A DNA stretch of 32,779 bases. Source: Solirubrobacterales bacterium. Lineage in GTDB: Bacteria > Actinomycetota > Thermoleophilia > Solirubrobacterales > Solirubrobacteraceae. Position numbers and translations under genes: made by a program. Location: the NCBI GenBank assembly GCA_019247075.1, contig JAFAPR010000200.1, forward strand, positions 1 through 32,779. The letters run 5' to 3'. This document shows positions 1 through 7,258 of this stretch, in pieces (position 1 is the first letter of the stretch; the number at the start of each line of letters is the position of its first letter). The notes beneath the pieces were generated by a model that made no database searches, was not told where the DNA came from, and saw only the letters and a list, made by a program, of their open reading frames with translations.

Positions 1-654
1 GAGCTTGATGCGCGCGTCATCCTCGAGCCGGCTACGCCCCATGGTGCGGCGCGCGCACATCTGTGGCTCGTGGAGTCTGCGGTCGGCGGGTTGGTGCTTG
101 GGCATGGTGCGGGCGCGAGCATCGAGACGCCCGATCTGGCGGCAGCGGCGCGCGCTGCGGGCAGCGTGGGTTTCAGCGTCGCGCTGGTGGAGCAGCCCTA
201 CCGGGTGGCGGGCAGGCGCACTCAGCCGCCCGCCGCGCAGCTCGACGCTTCCTGGCTGGCCGTGATCGCTGCGCTGCGAGACGGCTCGCTGCGTGACGTT
301 CCGGTGGTGGCCGGCGGCCGTTCGGCCGGCGCCCGGGTTGCCTGCCGCACGGCGGGTGCGGTCGGCGCGGTCGCCGTGGTTTGCTTGGCGTTCCCGTTGC
401 ACCCGCCAGGGCGGGGCGGCGACCCGGCAAAGAGCCGCCTTGGGGAGCTCGAGGCGGTGCGGCTGCCAGTCCTGGTCGTGCAGGGAGAACGCGACCCGTT
501 CGGCACCCCACCCGAAGGTCCTCGCCGCACGGTCGTCCGCGTCCCGGGTACCCACGCGCTCAGGAGCACGGCCGCGATCGAGACCGCCGTGGCCGAATGG
601 CTCCCGAAGGCCATTGCTCACGAGCGCCCGACTAGCGCCCGGCCCTGGCGCTAG
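1..654 (+). CDS. Alpha/beta hydrolase, KANL3/TEX30-like (5' end cut by window)
   Basis: The reading frame is open from base 1, so the start lies upstream. The first codons read TPHGAARAHLWL and are followed by GGLVLGHGAG, the opening strand and oxyanion segment of the small KANL3/TEX30-type alpha/beta hydrolases (dienelactone-hydrolase-like). GGRSAGARVA is the nucleophile elbow with Ser in GRSAG. LPVLVVQGERDPFG is the Asp strand, and the late GTHAL supplies the catalytic His. A Ser-Asp-His triad is therefore present. The protein has no membrane segment, so it is probably cytoplasmic. The substrate cannot be inferred. Its stop codon overlaps the stop of the convergent F420-type gene by four bases. 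The family call is firm; the exact activity is unknown. Confidence 0.8.
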   Translation, partial: ELDARVILEPATPHGAARAHLWLVESAVGGLVLGHGAGASIETPDLAAAARAAGSVGFSVALVEQPYRVAGRRTQPPAAQLDASWLAVIAALRDGSLRDVPVVAGGRSAGARVACRTAGAVGAVAVVCLAFPLHPPGRGGDPAKSRLGELEAVRLPVLVVQGERDPFGTPPEGPRRTVVRVPGTHALRSTAAIETAVAEWLPKAIAHERPTSARPWR

Positions 655-1028
655 CCGGTCACAGTGCGCGCGCGGCGGCCCTGTTCGAGTCCCCAGCTGA
701 CGATCCGTTCCGGATGGATCCGGATCAGCGGCGTAGGTAGCGCGATCGCCTCGCCCCGTCCGCGAACTTCAATCCCTCTCGGCCGCCACGGCTCTGTGCT
801 CTCGACGTCGTCGATCACGATTGCGGCTCGCCCGCTGCGGGCGGCGTCGCGAAACTTCTTCGACTGCTCCAGCTCGTAGCCGCCGATGTCGATCGTGTCG
901 CGCGCCGCGTTGTAGATCCATCCGACCGGCACGACATGCGGCGTGCCGTCCGCCCCAACGGTCGCGATCCTTCCCAGTCGCCGGCCCCCGGTCAGGTATC
1001 GGAGCTCGGCCTCCGTGAACACGCTCAT
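651..1028 (-). CDS. PPOX-class F420-dependent enzyme (flavin-reductase-like split barrel)
   Basis: A 125-residue protein starting MSVFTEAELRYLTG. The stretch LGRIATVGADGTPHVVPVGW is the first strand pair of the pyridoxamine-phosphate-oxidase-like split barrel. GYELEQSKKFRDAARSGRAAIVIDD and IEVRGRGEAI complete the core. The length and the GYELEQSKKFRD segment fit the actinobacterial PPOX-class F420-dependent subfamily (MSMEG_5819-like). These are small cytoplasmic homodimers that bind deazaflavin F420 or flavin and reduce unidentified substrates. It lies 58 bp downstream of a small membrane protein gene on the same strand. Family is confident; cofactor and substrate are inferred. Confidence 0.85.
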   Translation of the reverse strand: MSVFTEAELRYLTGGRRLGRIATVGADGTPHVVPVGWIYNAARDTIDIGGYELEQSKKFRDAARSGRAAIVIDDVESTEPWRPRGIEVRGRGEAIALPTPLIRIHPERIVSWGLEQGRRARTVTG

Positions 1029-1086
1029 CGCCGCCTCCCCGCCCAGCCGGCGGCCGCGATCGCCTCACCGGGCGGCGTGCGGCGAC

Positions 1087-1482
1087 TCAGCCGGCGACGG
1101 GTGCGCGCTCGCGCTCCTCGAGATACTCGCGCAGCTCGCGCTCGAGCTCGGGCCACAGGTCCGGGCCGTCCGATGGAGGCTGGGGAGGGCCCGGGTCGGG
1201 GCCGCCCCGGCCCCAGCCCTCGCCGCCGGCGCCGTCGCTGCCGTCATCGAGGCCTCCAAGCCCAGGAAAGACCAGCCACAGCCACAGCCCGATGAGCAAG
1301 AACCCGAAGGCCACGGCGACGGCTAACCCTGCGAGCAGCACCACGCTGTGAGGTCGGGCCCTGAACGCCACGCCGCTCACGCCGGCGAACAGCGCGACCG
1401 CGGCCAGGACACCTACAAGCACCGTAACAACCGCCAGCCCCGTCGATCGGCGTCCGTGTCCACCTGACTTGTCCGCTGACAC
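1087..1482 (-). CDS. Small two-helix membrane protein, unknown function
   Basis: A 131-residue protein with two hydrophobic segments at about residues 15-38 (LAVVTVLVGVLAAVALFAG) and 47-73 (VVLLAGLAVAVAFGFLLIG). A Gly/Pro-rich linker follows, then an acidic-basic amphipathic C-terminus (LWPELERELREYLEERERA) that is probably helical. I do not recognise the family. The topology suggests a short hairpin in the cytoplasmic membrane with a soluble tail. It sits between the rlpA-like gene and the F420-type gene on the same strand with gaps of 110 and 58 bp, so cotranscription is possible. Confidence 0.6.
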   Translation of the reverse strand: MSADKSGGHGRRSTGLAVVTVLVGVLAAVALFAGVSGVAFRARPHSVVLLAGLAVAVAFGFLLIGLWLWLVFPGLGGLDDGSDGAGGEGWGRGGPDPGPPQPPSDGPDLWPELERELREYLEERERAPVAG

Positions 1483-1592
1483 CTCGCTGCACTCCTCGAC
1501 CGCAGGTGCGGACCCGAAGAGTAACGCGGCAGGCTGCGATGTGCGGCTTCAGCAGCCTCCTGACGGCGCTCGCGCGCAGGAGGTGGGGGCTC

Positions 1593-2024
1593 TCACATTC
1601 TTTTTACCCACAGGGGGTGGACGCCGCTGAAGTGGAGGGCTGCGGCTGTGTGTTCGTCGAGATCCCAGTTGCGGCCGGCGATGTAGGGACCGCGGTCGTC
1701 GACCGTGGCGGTCACGCGGTGGCCGTGAAAGCGGAACTTGACGCGCGTGCCGCAGGGGAGGGTGCGGTTCGCCACGCCGTACTTGACGCTGAAGCCGCAG
1801 GCGGTGGACAAGCCGTCGTCCCAGTACCAGGAGGCGACCGCGCGGTGGAATCCGCGAGGTCTGTGAGCCTGTTGCTGGGAGTGCACGCCGAGCGCCAAGG
1901 AGCTGGGGGCGGCGAGCAGCAGCGCGGGCACGCTCGTGGTGAGCGCCGCCAGCGCGCCCGCGCGCGCGGCAAAGCGCGGGGTGCGCCGCCTTGATTTCAG
2001 CCGTGGCTTAGGGTTAGGCCGCAT
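1593..2024 (-). CDS. RlpA-like secreted double-psi beta-barrel protein
   Basis: A 143-residue protein with a long basic N-region (many Arg/Lys in residues 1-21) and a hydrophobic signal segment at about 22-46. One RlpA-like double-psi beta-barrel follows (about 62-140). Visible family signatures are VASWYWDD, the pair Cys76/Cys91 likely forming a disulfide, TLPCGTRVKF, and VTATVDDRGPYIAGRNWDL, which matches the RlpA core V-x-D-R-G-P-F. RlpA proteins bind or cleave peptidoglycan lacking stem peptides. No SPOR domain is present, so this is the bare barrel form common in Gram-positive bacteria. AGGAGG lies at 2034-2039, nine bases before the ATG and just below the riboswitch, so c-di-AMP control of this gene is expected. 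Confidence 0.85.
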   Translation of the reverse strand: MRPNPKPRLKSRRRTPRFAARAGALAALTTSVPALLLAAPSSLALGVHSQQQAHRPRGFHRAVASWYWDDGLSTACGFSVKYGVANRTLPCGTRVKFRFHGHRVTATVDDRGPYIAGRNWDLDEHTAAALHFSGVHPLWVKRM

Positions 2025-2050
2025 CGCTGGGGTCCTCCTGTGGCTAGTCG

Positions 2051-2238
2051 GCCGGCGCCTACGGGGTTAGCTGTCGGGCTCGCGACCGCTCTGCGCAGCG
2101 CCCGGACGCGCTCGCTTAGCTGCCGCTACGACCGCCGCCGCCTGAATGGCGGGCGATCGATTCGCCCCTGCCCGGGTTGTACCCAGATGGATCCCCCGCT
2201 CGCCCCCGCACCGGGCAGGGACGATTCGGCAAGGCCGC
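2051..2238 (-). promoter_or_regulatory. Cyclic di-AMP riboswitch (ydaO-yuaA class) upstream of the rlpA-like gene
   Basis: Read on the minus strand, the 5' end is TTGCCGAATC (from about 2232), then GGGGGATCC and CAGGGGCGAATC. The 3' end is GAGCCCGACAGCTAACCCC then GTAGGCGC (to about 2051). These are the conserved blocks of the c-di-AMP aptamer: GCCGAAUC at the 5' side and CCCGACAGCUAAC-N-CC-N-AGGC at the 3' side. The order and spacing fit, with one long variable stem between. The aptamer ends 12 bases before the Shine-Dalgarno of the rlpA-like gene, so switching of translation or of a short attenuator is plausible. Known actinobacterial examples sit in front of wall hydrolases and rpf genes. 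Confidence 0.9.
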
Positions 2239-2249
2239 TTTCGGCGCCC

Positions 2250-2255
2250 CTTATA
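2250..2255 (-). promoter_or_regulatory. Possible -10 element (TATAAG) for the riboswitch transcript
   Basis: TATAAG on the minus strand lies about 12 bases upstream of the first aptamer base, so initiation about seven bases downstream would include the whole aptamer. No convincing -35 hexamer was found 16-18 bases upstream. The call rests on position and the -10 match only. Confidence 0.35.
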
Positions 2256-2305
2256 TCAGACCTGCGCACAAATCACGCCCGCCCCGCGCGGCGGGCGCCG
2301 GCTGA

Positions 2306-2776
2306 TTACCCGTGATCCTCGAGGCGAGGTGGCATGTGATCCTCCACTTGCGCAGGAGCGGACTCTCCGGGCAGCGAGGTGGCTTCCGAGCGCCACACGC
2401 CATTTAAGGAGTCCTGTATGTACGCCCAAAGAGCCGGTGGGATCACGAAGAAAAGGACGATCCCAATGAAGCCATTGATCGGCTCCTTCCCAGCGAGGCT
2501 CGCCGCGCCCTGGATCCGCTTGCCGCCGCGCCAGTACGTGATCAGTGCAGGCACGATGATGAGGCCGCCGGGAAAGGCGGCGAGCAGCGAAGCCATCGGA
2601 TTCTGCCCGAGGTCGTAGCCCTTGGCCCGGCCGAGGTCACGTAGCTCGCGGTTTATGCGGTACCACCAGACGAGGTGGTAGATGCCGAGGGTGATGATCG
2701 GCAGCAGGGCCGCGCCCCAGGGGCTGCGTAGCTTCACCCGCTCGTTGGTGTTTCGGATCTCAAGCTCTTGCGCCAC
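2306..2776 (-). CDS. DUF4234 family membrane protein
   Basis: A 156-residue protein from a GTG start preceded by a purine-rich GAGAGAGG. The segment RSPWGAALLPIITLGIYHLVWWYRINRELRDLG is the DUF4234 signature: a helix ending in G-I-Y-x-x-x-W-Y followed by a basic turn. Further hydrophobic helices are at about 61-82 and 103-123. WRGGKRIQGA between them matches the family's basic loop. The C-terminal 25 residues are hydrophilic and variable. Function is unknown; members are small integral membrane proteins of actinobacteria. It is divergent from the P450 gene (112 bp apart) and upstream of the riboswitch-controlled gene on the same strand. Confidence 0.75.
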   Translation of the reverse strand: MAQELEIRNTNERVKLRSPWGAALLPIITLGIYHLVWWYRINRELRDLGRAKGYDLGQNPMASLLAAFPGGLIIVPALITYWRGGKRIQGAASLAGKEPINGFIGIVLFFVIPPALWAYIQDSLNGVWRSEATSLPGESAPAQVEDHMPPRLEDHG

Positions 2777-2888
2777 CGCGGACCTCTCTCTCTTTGTGAC
2801 TGTCCGTAGGAGAACACGCTAATAAAGCGCCCGACGCCGTTCAACATCGGCGGCCGCGGTCGGTAGCGTAAGCAGCGCTTCTCTTTCG

Positions 2889-4340
2889 ATGTCGGCCATT
2901 CAGACACTGACCCCGACCCGGTCGATTGCCGCGGCTCGCCCGGCGCCGATGGAAGCCGGGATCCTGGCGCGGATCGCCGATGATCTGCGGCGCGAGCATC
3001 GCATCCGCAGCCGAGCGAAGCTGCCACCGGGCAGCACCGCGCCGAGCTGGTCCCATACCAGACGCATCATCGCCGATCCACTGGGGCTGCTGCTCGAGCA
3101 CGAGCGGCGCTTTGGCCCGGTCTTCACGATCCGGCTGCTGTACGAGCCGATCGTATGGGCGATCGGGGCCGAGGTCAACCATCAGATTCTGGTCGGGGAC
3201 TTCGATGCCTTCCAGTGGCGGGAAGGGCGCTTCGCAGATCTCTGGCCGCTGCTGGGCGACGGCCTGCTGAACACCGACGGGCCGTACCACCGCGACTTCA
3301 GGATGCTGATGCTGCCCGCCTTTCACCGCGACTACATCGCCGCGGTGGCGGAGACCATGATCGAAGAGGCGGTGCGCGCAGCTGAGACGCTCCGGGACGG
3401 AGAGGTAATCGAGATCTACCATTGGGTCCGCGAGTTGGCGCTGCGGATCGCGCTCCGGGGACTGCTTGGGATCGACGCCACCGACGGCCGCGAACGGACC
3501 TTGGCAGCCGCCTTCGAGCAGTCGCTGGCGATCCACGGCGAACCCGTCCTGGTACAGATGCTGCCGTTCCCGAGGAGTCCGCGGACGAAGGCGATCGCGG
3601 CTCGGCGCAGGCTCGACGCGGTGGTGCGCGCGGAGATAGATGAGCGCCGGCGCAGAGGCGACTCCGGCCCGGGCGTCCTGGGGCTGCTCTTGAGCGCCAC
3701 CGATGAGCATGGAGCGCCGCTGCGCTCCAGCGTAGTACGGGACCAGGCGGTCACCCTGCTCTTCGCCGGCCACGACACGACCACCACCACGTTCACCTTC
3801 CTGGTCCACGAGCTGGGACGCACGCCCCGCGTGCGCGCAGACGTCGAAGGCGAGCTCGACCGGGTTATGTGCGCCAGGAACCCGGCCCCGGCAGACCTGG
3901 ACGGCCAGGCGCTGCCGGTACTCGAGCGGTCACTCAAGGAGACCCTCAGGCGCTATCCGCCGGCGTGGGTCGGGCCGCGGCGTACCGTCCGCGACGTGAC
4001 GCTGGAGGGTGTGCGGGTGCCCGCGGAGATCGGGGTGCACTACTCCTCCTGGGTGACTCACCACCTCCCACGCCTGTATCCCGATCCTTTCCGCTTCGAT
4101 CCTGACCGGTTCCTGCCCGACCGAGAGGCCAGTCTTCCTCGCGGCGCCTACGTGCCGTTCGGCGGAGGATCGCGCATGTGCCTGGGCAAGCGCTTCGGCG
4201 AGTACGAGCTGCGCGCGCTTTCCGCCGTCCTGTTCAGCCGCTTGCGGCTCGAGCCGCTCTCGCGCCAGGATCCCCGGGTCGTGACCACCCCGACCCTCGG
4301 CCCGAAGGGCGGTCTGCGCTTCGTGGTCCGGCCGCGCTGA
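2889..4340 (+). CDS. Cytochrome P450
   Basis: A 483-residue heme monooxygenase of normal bacterial length. The I-helix oxygen-activation motif AGHDT is at 293-297, the K-helix E-x-x-R (ETLR) at 351-354, the PDRF meander segment near 405-408, and the heme-binding loop FGGGSRMCLG at 424-433 with axial ligand Cys431. It has no N-terminal membrane anchor, so it is a soluble enzyme needing a ferredoxin or other partner, and none is encoded next to it. FGGGSRMCLGKRFGEYE resembles the CYP110-like, class-E-like bacterial P450s rather than macrolide hydroxylases. Substrate is unknown. The next gene is convergent. An earlier Met in the frame is not available; later Met21 is an alternative start. Confidence 0.95.
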   Translation: MSAIQTLTPTRSIAAARPAPMEAGILARIADDLRREHRIRSRAKLPPGSTAPSWSHTRRIIADPLGLLLEHERRFGPVFTIRLLYEPIVWAIGAEVNHQILVGDFDAFQWREGRFADLWPLLGDGLLNTDGPYHRDFRMLMLPAFHRDYIAAVAETMIEEAVRAAETLRDGEVIEIYHWVRELALRIALRGLLGIDATDGRERTLAAAFEQSLAIHGEPVLVQMLPFPRSPRTKAIAARRRLDAVVRAEIDERRRRGDSGPGVLGLLLSATDEHGAPLRSSVVRDQAVTLLFAGHDTTTTTFTFLVHELGRTPRVRADVEGELDRVMCARNPAPADLDGQALPVLERSLKETLRRYPPAWVGPRRTVRDVTLEGVRVPAEIGVHYSSWVTHHLPRLYPDPFRFDPDRFLPDREASLPRGAYVPFGGGSRMCLGKRFGEYELRALSAVLFSRLRLEPLSRQDPRVVTTPTLGPKGGLRFVVRPR

Positions 4341-4358
4341 GCGGGCCGGCCCGAGCCC

Positions 4359-4380
4359 GGCTCGCGACTAGGCGCGAGCC
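4359..4380. terminator. Hairpin between the convergent P450 and DapA-family genes
   Basis: GGCTCGCG (4359-4366) and CGCGAGCC (4373-4380) form an 8-bp perfect stem with a 6-base loop, placed just after the P450 stop and overlapping the last codons of the opposite gene. It lacks a T-run, as is common in high-GC actinobacteria. It may act in both directions. Confidence 0.4.
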
Positions 4381-5261
4381 CGGCCCGCGAACACCTCGGC
4401 GCCGAGCAGACGCTCGAGCTCGCCGCGCAGGCGGTCGGCCGCTTCGGGCGGCAGGGGCAGCAGCGGCGCGCGCACGTCGGGGCGCACGCGGACGCCGCGG
4501 GATCGCAACGCCACCTTCACCGACGGCTGGAAAGGATGCTCTGAGAGCGCGCGTCGAAGCGACCGAAGGAGGGCCACGCGGTCGGGCGTGGGATCGCGAA
4601 CGAGCGCCAGAACCTCCTCGGGGAACGCCGCCGCGACTCCCGACACGGCGCCCGCCGCGCCGTGCTCGAGCCCTTCGCAGATGAGGCTCTCAGCGCCGAT
4701 GAAGATGTCCAGTCCGGTGCCCAGGTAGGGCTCGACACGGCTCCAAGGCACGTCGGAGACCTTCATCCCCATCAGGTTCGGAGCGCGTCCCCCCACATCC
4801 TCCACGACGGCCACCGGAACGGCGTAGCCGCTGCGCTCGGCGTATTCGTAGATATAGAACGGCAGCGGCGCGCAGGCCGCGGCCGCGGCAACGAAGTGCG
4901 CCACGAGCTCGCGCGCAGTAAACGGGAAGTACGGCGGCCCGATCACCGCGACCGCGTCGGCGCCTGCCTCCGCGGCGTGGGCCGCCAATGCGCACGTCTG
5001 GGCCGTTGTCTGCGCGCCGCAGTGCACGATGAGGCGCAGCGCTTCAAGGCCCGAGGCGGCGAGCTCCGCGACCCGCCGCCGCTCCCCATCCTCGAGCAAC
5101 ATCCCCTCGCCGGTCGTGCCCAGCACCAGTAGGCCATCGAGGCCGCTGGCACCGTAGAGCTCGAGCAGGGGCTCGAACGCGTCCAGGTCAAGCCGCTCAC
5201 CGTCATCGCGCAACGGCGTCACCGCCGCGCCAACGGCCCCCGAGATCCGCTCCTGCGCCAT
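4368..5261 (-). CDS. DapA/N-acetylneuraminate lyase family aldolase (dihydrodipicolinate-synthase-like)
   Basis: A 297-residue TIM-barrel protein. GTTGEG at 48-53 is the carboxylate-binding loop of the family. IYEYAERSG places the catalytic Tyr at 138 and a conserved Arg at 143. GMKVSD puts the Schiff-base Lys at 167. These residues allow class-I aldol chemistry on pyruvate or a related 2-oxo acid. The LYNVP motif of true DapA is replaced by IYEYA, and the gene is far from any lysine-pathway gene, so a catabolic aldolase or dehydratase is more likely than lysine biosynthesis. It is followed 68 bp later by the sulfotransferase-like gene's stop, both on the minus strand, so that gene is upstream and could be cotranscribed. 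Confidence 0.9.
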   Translation of the reverse strand: MAQERISGAVGAAVTPLRDDGERLDLDAFEPLLELYGASGLDGLLVLGTTGEGMLLEDGERRRVAELAASGLEALRLIVHCGAQTTAQTCALAAHAAEAGADAVAVIGPPYFPFTARELVAHFVAAAAACAPLPFYIYEYAERSGYAVPVAVVEDVGGRAPNLMGMKVSDVPWSRVEPYLGTGLDIFIGAESLICEGLEHGAAGAVSGVAAAFPEEVLALVRDPTPDRVALLRSLRRALSEHPFQPSVKVALRSRGVRVRPDVRAPLLPLPPEAADRLRGELERLLGAEVFAGRARA

Positions 5262-5329
5262 GTCCTCATCCTCTCACGAACCGGCGGTCCCGCGCCGGCC
5301 CCGATCCTGCCTTGTCCGGGTCTCCCGGC

Positions 5330-6061
5330 TCAGACCCGCAGCCGGCGGGCGTGGAGCGCCGCGTAGATCGGGCGGCAGGCCTCTGCCACGGCGGCGTGGT
5401 GGCCGGAGAGTTTCACCTCCCGCGCGTGCCAGGGCGCAAACCCCGTCGAGCACCAGACCTTGGCGTACCAGTGAGGTGCCCAGACGCCGTCGGACGGGCG
5501 CGGCCCCGGCGGCCAGGACAGCATCCGGGCGGTGAATGGGATGTCCAGCCAGTCGCACAGCCAGCGCAGGTGGGCCTCAGGCGCGCGCAGGAAATCGCCG
5601 GCGTCGAGGATCGGCACCTGGACGCCGCACCTGTCCCACAGCTCGAGCAGCCACCCCTGCTGGGGCAGACCGATGTCGTCCGGCTCGCAGGTCTCGCGGG
5701 CGCGCACGTAGGAGGCGACCACTTCCCCCGGATCGCGGATCAGCAACACGTTGCGGAAGGCCAGCGTCCAGCGCAGGTCCATGTCGCGGGAGACGTGGTG
5801 CGCCATGTGCTTGGCGTAGTGGACGCGACGGCCGGCCGGCAGCGGGCCTGACAGGCCGGCGAGAGCCTTTGCTAGGTCGGTGGGCTGGGAAGCGATCACG
5901 GCCTCGCGCGCAGGGTGGTCGATCCCGGTGCGGGCGAGGTAGGCCGCGTACAGCGGCTCGTCGACGACGACCGTATCGGGGCGGTTCTCGAACGCGCGCA
6001 TCATCGCGGTGGAGATGTTCCGCGGACCGGACCACATCGCCACCCGCACGGTCTCGCTCAC
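5330..6061 (-). CDS. Sulfotransferase-like protein (P-loop, MWSGPRNIST family)
   Basis: A 243-residue protein opening with VRVAMWSGPRNISTAMMRAF. This is the 5'-phosphosulfate-binding loop of a bacterial sulfotransferase-like family. The second cofactor segment is NVLLIRDPGEVVASYVRARE, with the Arg and Ser that contact the 3'-phosphate in sulfotransferases. No transmembrane segment is visible, so it is cytoplasmic. From general knowledge, this subfamily is often encoded beside class-IV aminotransferases, and one lies about 1.2 kb away here. Whether it transfers sulfate from PAPS is unproven for the family. It is divergent from the secreted HAF-repeat gene. Confidence 0.75.
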   Translation of the reverse strand: MSETVRVAMWSGPRNISTAMMRAFENRPDTVVVDEPLYAAYLARTGIDHPAREAVIASQPTDLAKALAGLSGPLPAGRRVHYAKHMAHHVSRDMDLRWTLAFRNVLLIRDPGEVVASYVRARETCEPDDIGLPQQGWLLELWDRCGVQVPILDAGDFLRAPEAHLRWLCDWLDIPFTARMLSWPPGPRPSDGVWAPHWYAKVWCSTGFAPWHAREVKLSGHHAAVAEACRPIYAALHARRLRV

Positions 6062-6209
6062 AGATGGTCCTTGCTCGCTGCGCGGCCGTCGCTGGCCGTG
6101 TGACCGTTCACCGAGTTTTCACAACGGCGTCTCGCCTGGGTTGTTATCGTACCGGTCCGTCATCGAGCGGCCGAAAACGACGGCCCTCAAGATCTCAGTG
6201 GAGGGGCAC

Positions 6210-7199
6210 ATGAGCTTTGTCAACGCATCCAAACTCAAGCTGGCGCTGGCGCGGGGGCGTTTGCGGGCGGCGATGATCGCAGCGCTGCTGACGGCCGGGG
6301 TGCTGGCCGCATCCGCCGCCGCAACCGGATCGCCGGTTCCCAACGGGAGCAAGCACTACTCGTTCCGGACCTTCAACAACCCACGCGATCTCACGTTCAA
6401 CCAGCTGTTGGGGATCAACTCGCGCGGCACTATCGCCGGCTACTTCGGGTCCGGAGCCCCCGGGCATCCGAACAAGGGTTATCTGCTGACCCACTTCGGT
6501 CGCGGCAGGTACATAAACGAGAACTTCCCGGGTTCGCTGCAGACCCAGGTCACCGGCCTCAACGACCACGGCGTCACTGTCGGGTTCTGGGCCAACAAGG
6601 CGGGCGCGAACTTCGGCTTCTACGCCATCCACCAGCGCAACTTCACGAACGCCGACTTTCCCACGAAGAACCATTCCAAGCCCCCGGTAGACCAGCTGCT
6701 CGGGGTCAACAACCGCGACGTCGCGGTGGGGTTCTACAACGATTCCATGGGCAACAGCCACGGCTACACCTACAACATCGCGAAGCATCGCTTCCGCCGG
6801 GTGCTCGTCCCGGGCGCGACGAGCGTGACGGCGGCCGCGATTAACAACGCGGGCGACATCGCGGGGTTCGACACGAATGCGAAGGGCGCGGTGGTCGGGT
6901 TCCTCAAAACCAGCAGCGGCCACTTGATCACGCTGAGTGTGCCCGGCGCGAGCATGACCCAGGCCTTCGGGGTAAACGACGGCGACATGGTCGTCGGCGG
7001 CTACCAGGTCGGGACCGGGAGCAGCGCGAAGATGTATGGATTCACCTGGGCGCCGGGGGTCGGGTTCCGGAGCATCAGCGATCCGTCAGGGGTCGGCACG
7101 ACCACGGTCAACGGGCTCAACAATCGCGGCTGGCTCGTCGGCTTCTATGTCGACTCGAAGGGCAACACCGACGGCTTCGTCGCGAAGCCGCGGCACTGA
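6210..7199 (+). CDS. Secreted HAF-repeat (beta-propeller-like) protein
   Basis: A 329-residue protein. ATG at 6210 was chosen because GGAGGGG lies at 6200-6206 and because it gives a standard signal peptide: basic residues, then AAMIAALLTAGVLAASAAA. Six to seven repeats follow with the core L-G-I-N-x-x-G-x-I-A-G-Y. Examples are LLGINSRGTIAGYF, LNDHGVTVGFW, VNNRDVAVGFY, INNAGDIAGF, VNDGDMVVGGY and LNNRGWLVGFY. This is the pattern of the 'extracellular HAF' repeat proteins, thought to build a propeller-like surface module. The upstream in-frame extension to 6009 lacks any signal-like start and overlaps the divergent gene. Function is unknown. Confidence 0.85.
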   Translation: MSFVNASKLKLALARGRLRAAMIAALLTAGVLAASAAATGSPVPNGSKHYSFRTFNNPRDLTFNQLLGINSRGTIAGYFGSGAPGHPNKGYLLTHFGRGRYINENFPGSLQTQVTGLNDHGVTVGFWANKAGANFGFYAIHQRNFTNADFPTKNHSKPPVDQLLGVNNRDVAVGFYNDSMGNSHGYTYNIAKHRFRRVLVPGATSVTAAAINNAGDIAGFDTNAKGAVVGFLKTSSGHLITLSVPGASMTQAFGVNDGDMVVGGYQVGTGSSAKMYGFTWAPGVGFRSISDPSGVGTTTVNGLNNRGWLVGFYVDSKGNTDGFVAKPRH

Positions 7200-7229
7200 C
7201 CGGCAAGCCAGGCGAAACGAAACCCCAGC

Positions 7230-7257
7230 TGGGCGGGCGCCGGGGGGCGCCCGCCCA
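7230..7257. terminator. Strong bidirectional hairpin terminator
   Basis: TGGGCGGGCGCC (7230-7241) and GGCGCCCGCCCA (7246-7257) form a perfect 12-bp stem with a GGGG loop, exactly between the convergent HAF-repeat and aminotransferase genes. There is no T-run on either side, but position and stem strength support a terminator for both. Confidence 0.75.
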
Positions 7258-7258
7258 C

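Noticed and set aside
2040-2469. Plus-strand open frames across the rlpA-like upstream region
   Set aside because: They lie over the c-di-AMP aptamer and the end of the DUF4234 gene and encode low-complexity Arg/Pro-rich products with no ribosome site.
2841-3809. 322-codon open frame antisense to the P450 gene
   Set aside because: The P450 frame carries all heme-protein motifs downstream and starts here; the antisense frame has no recognisable domain.
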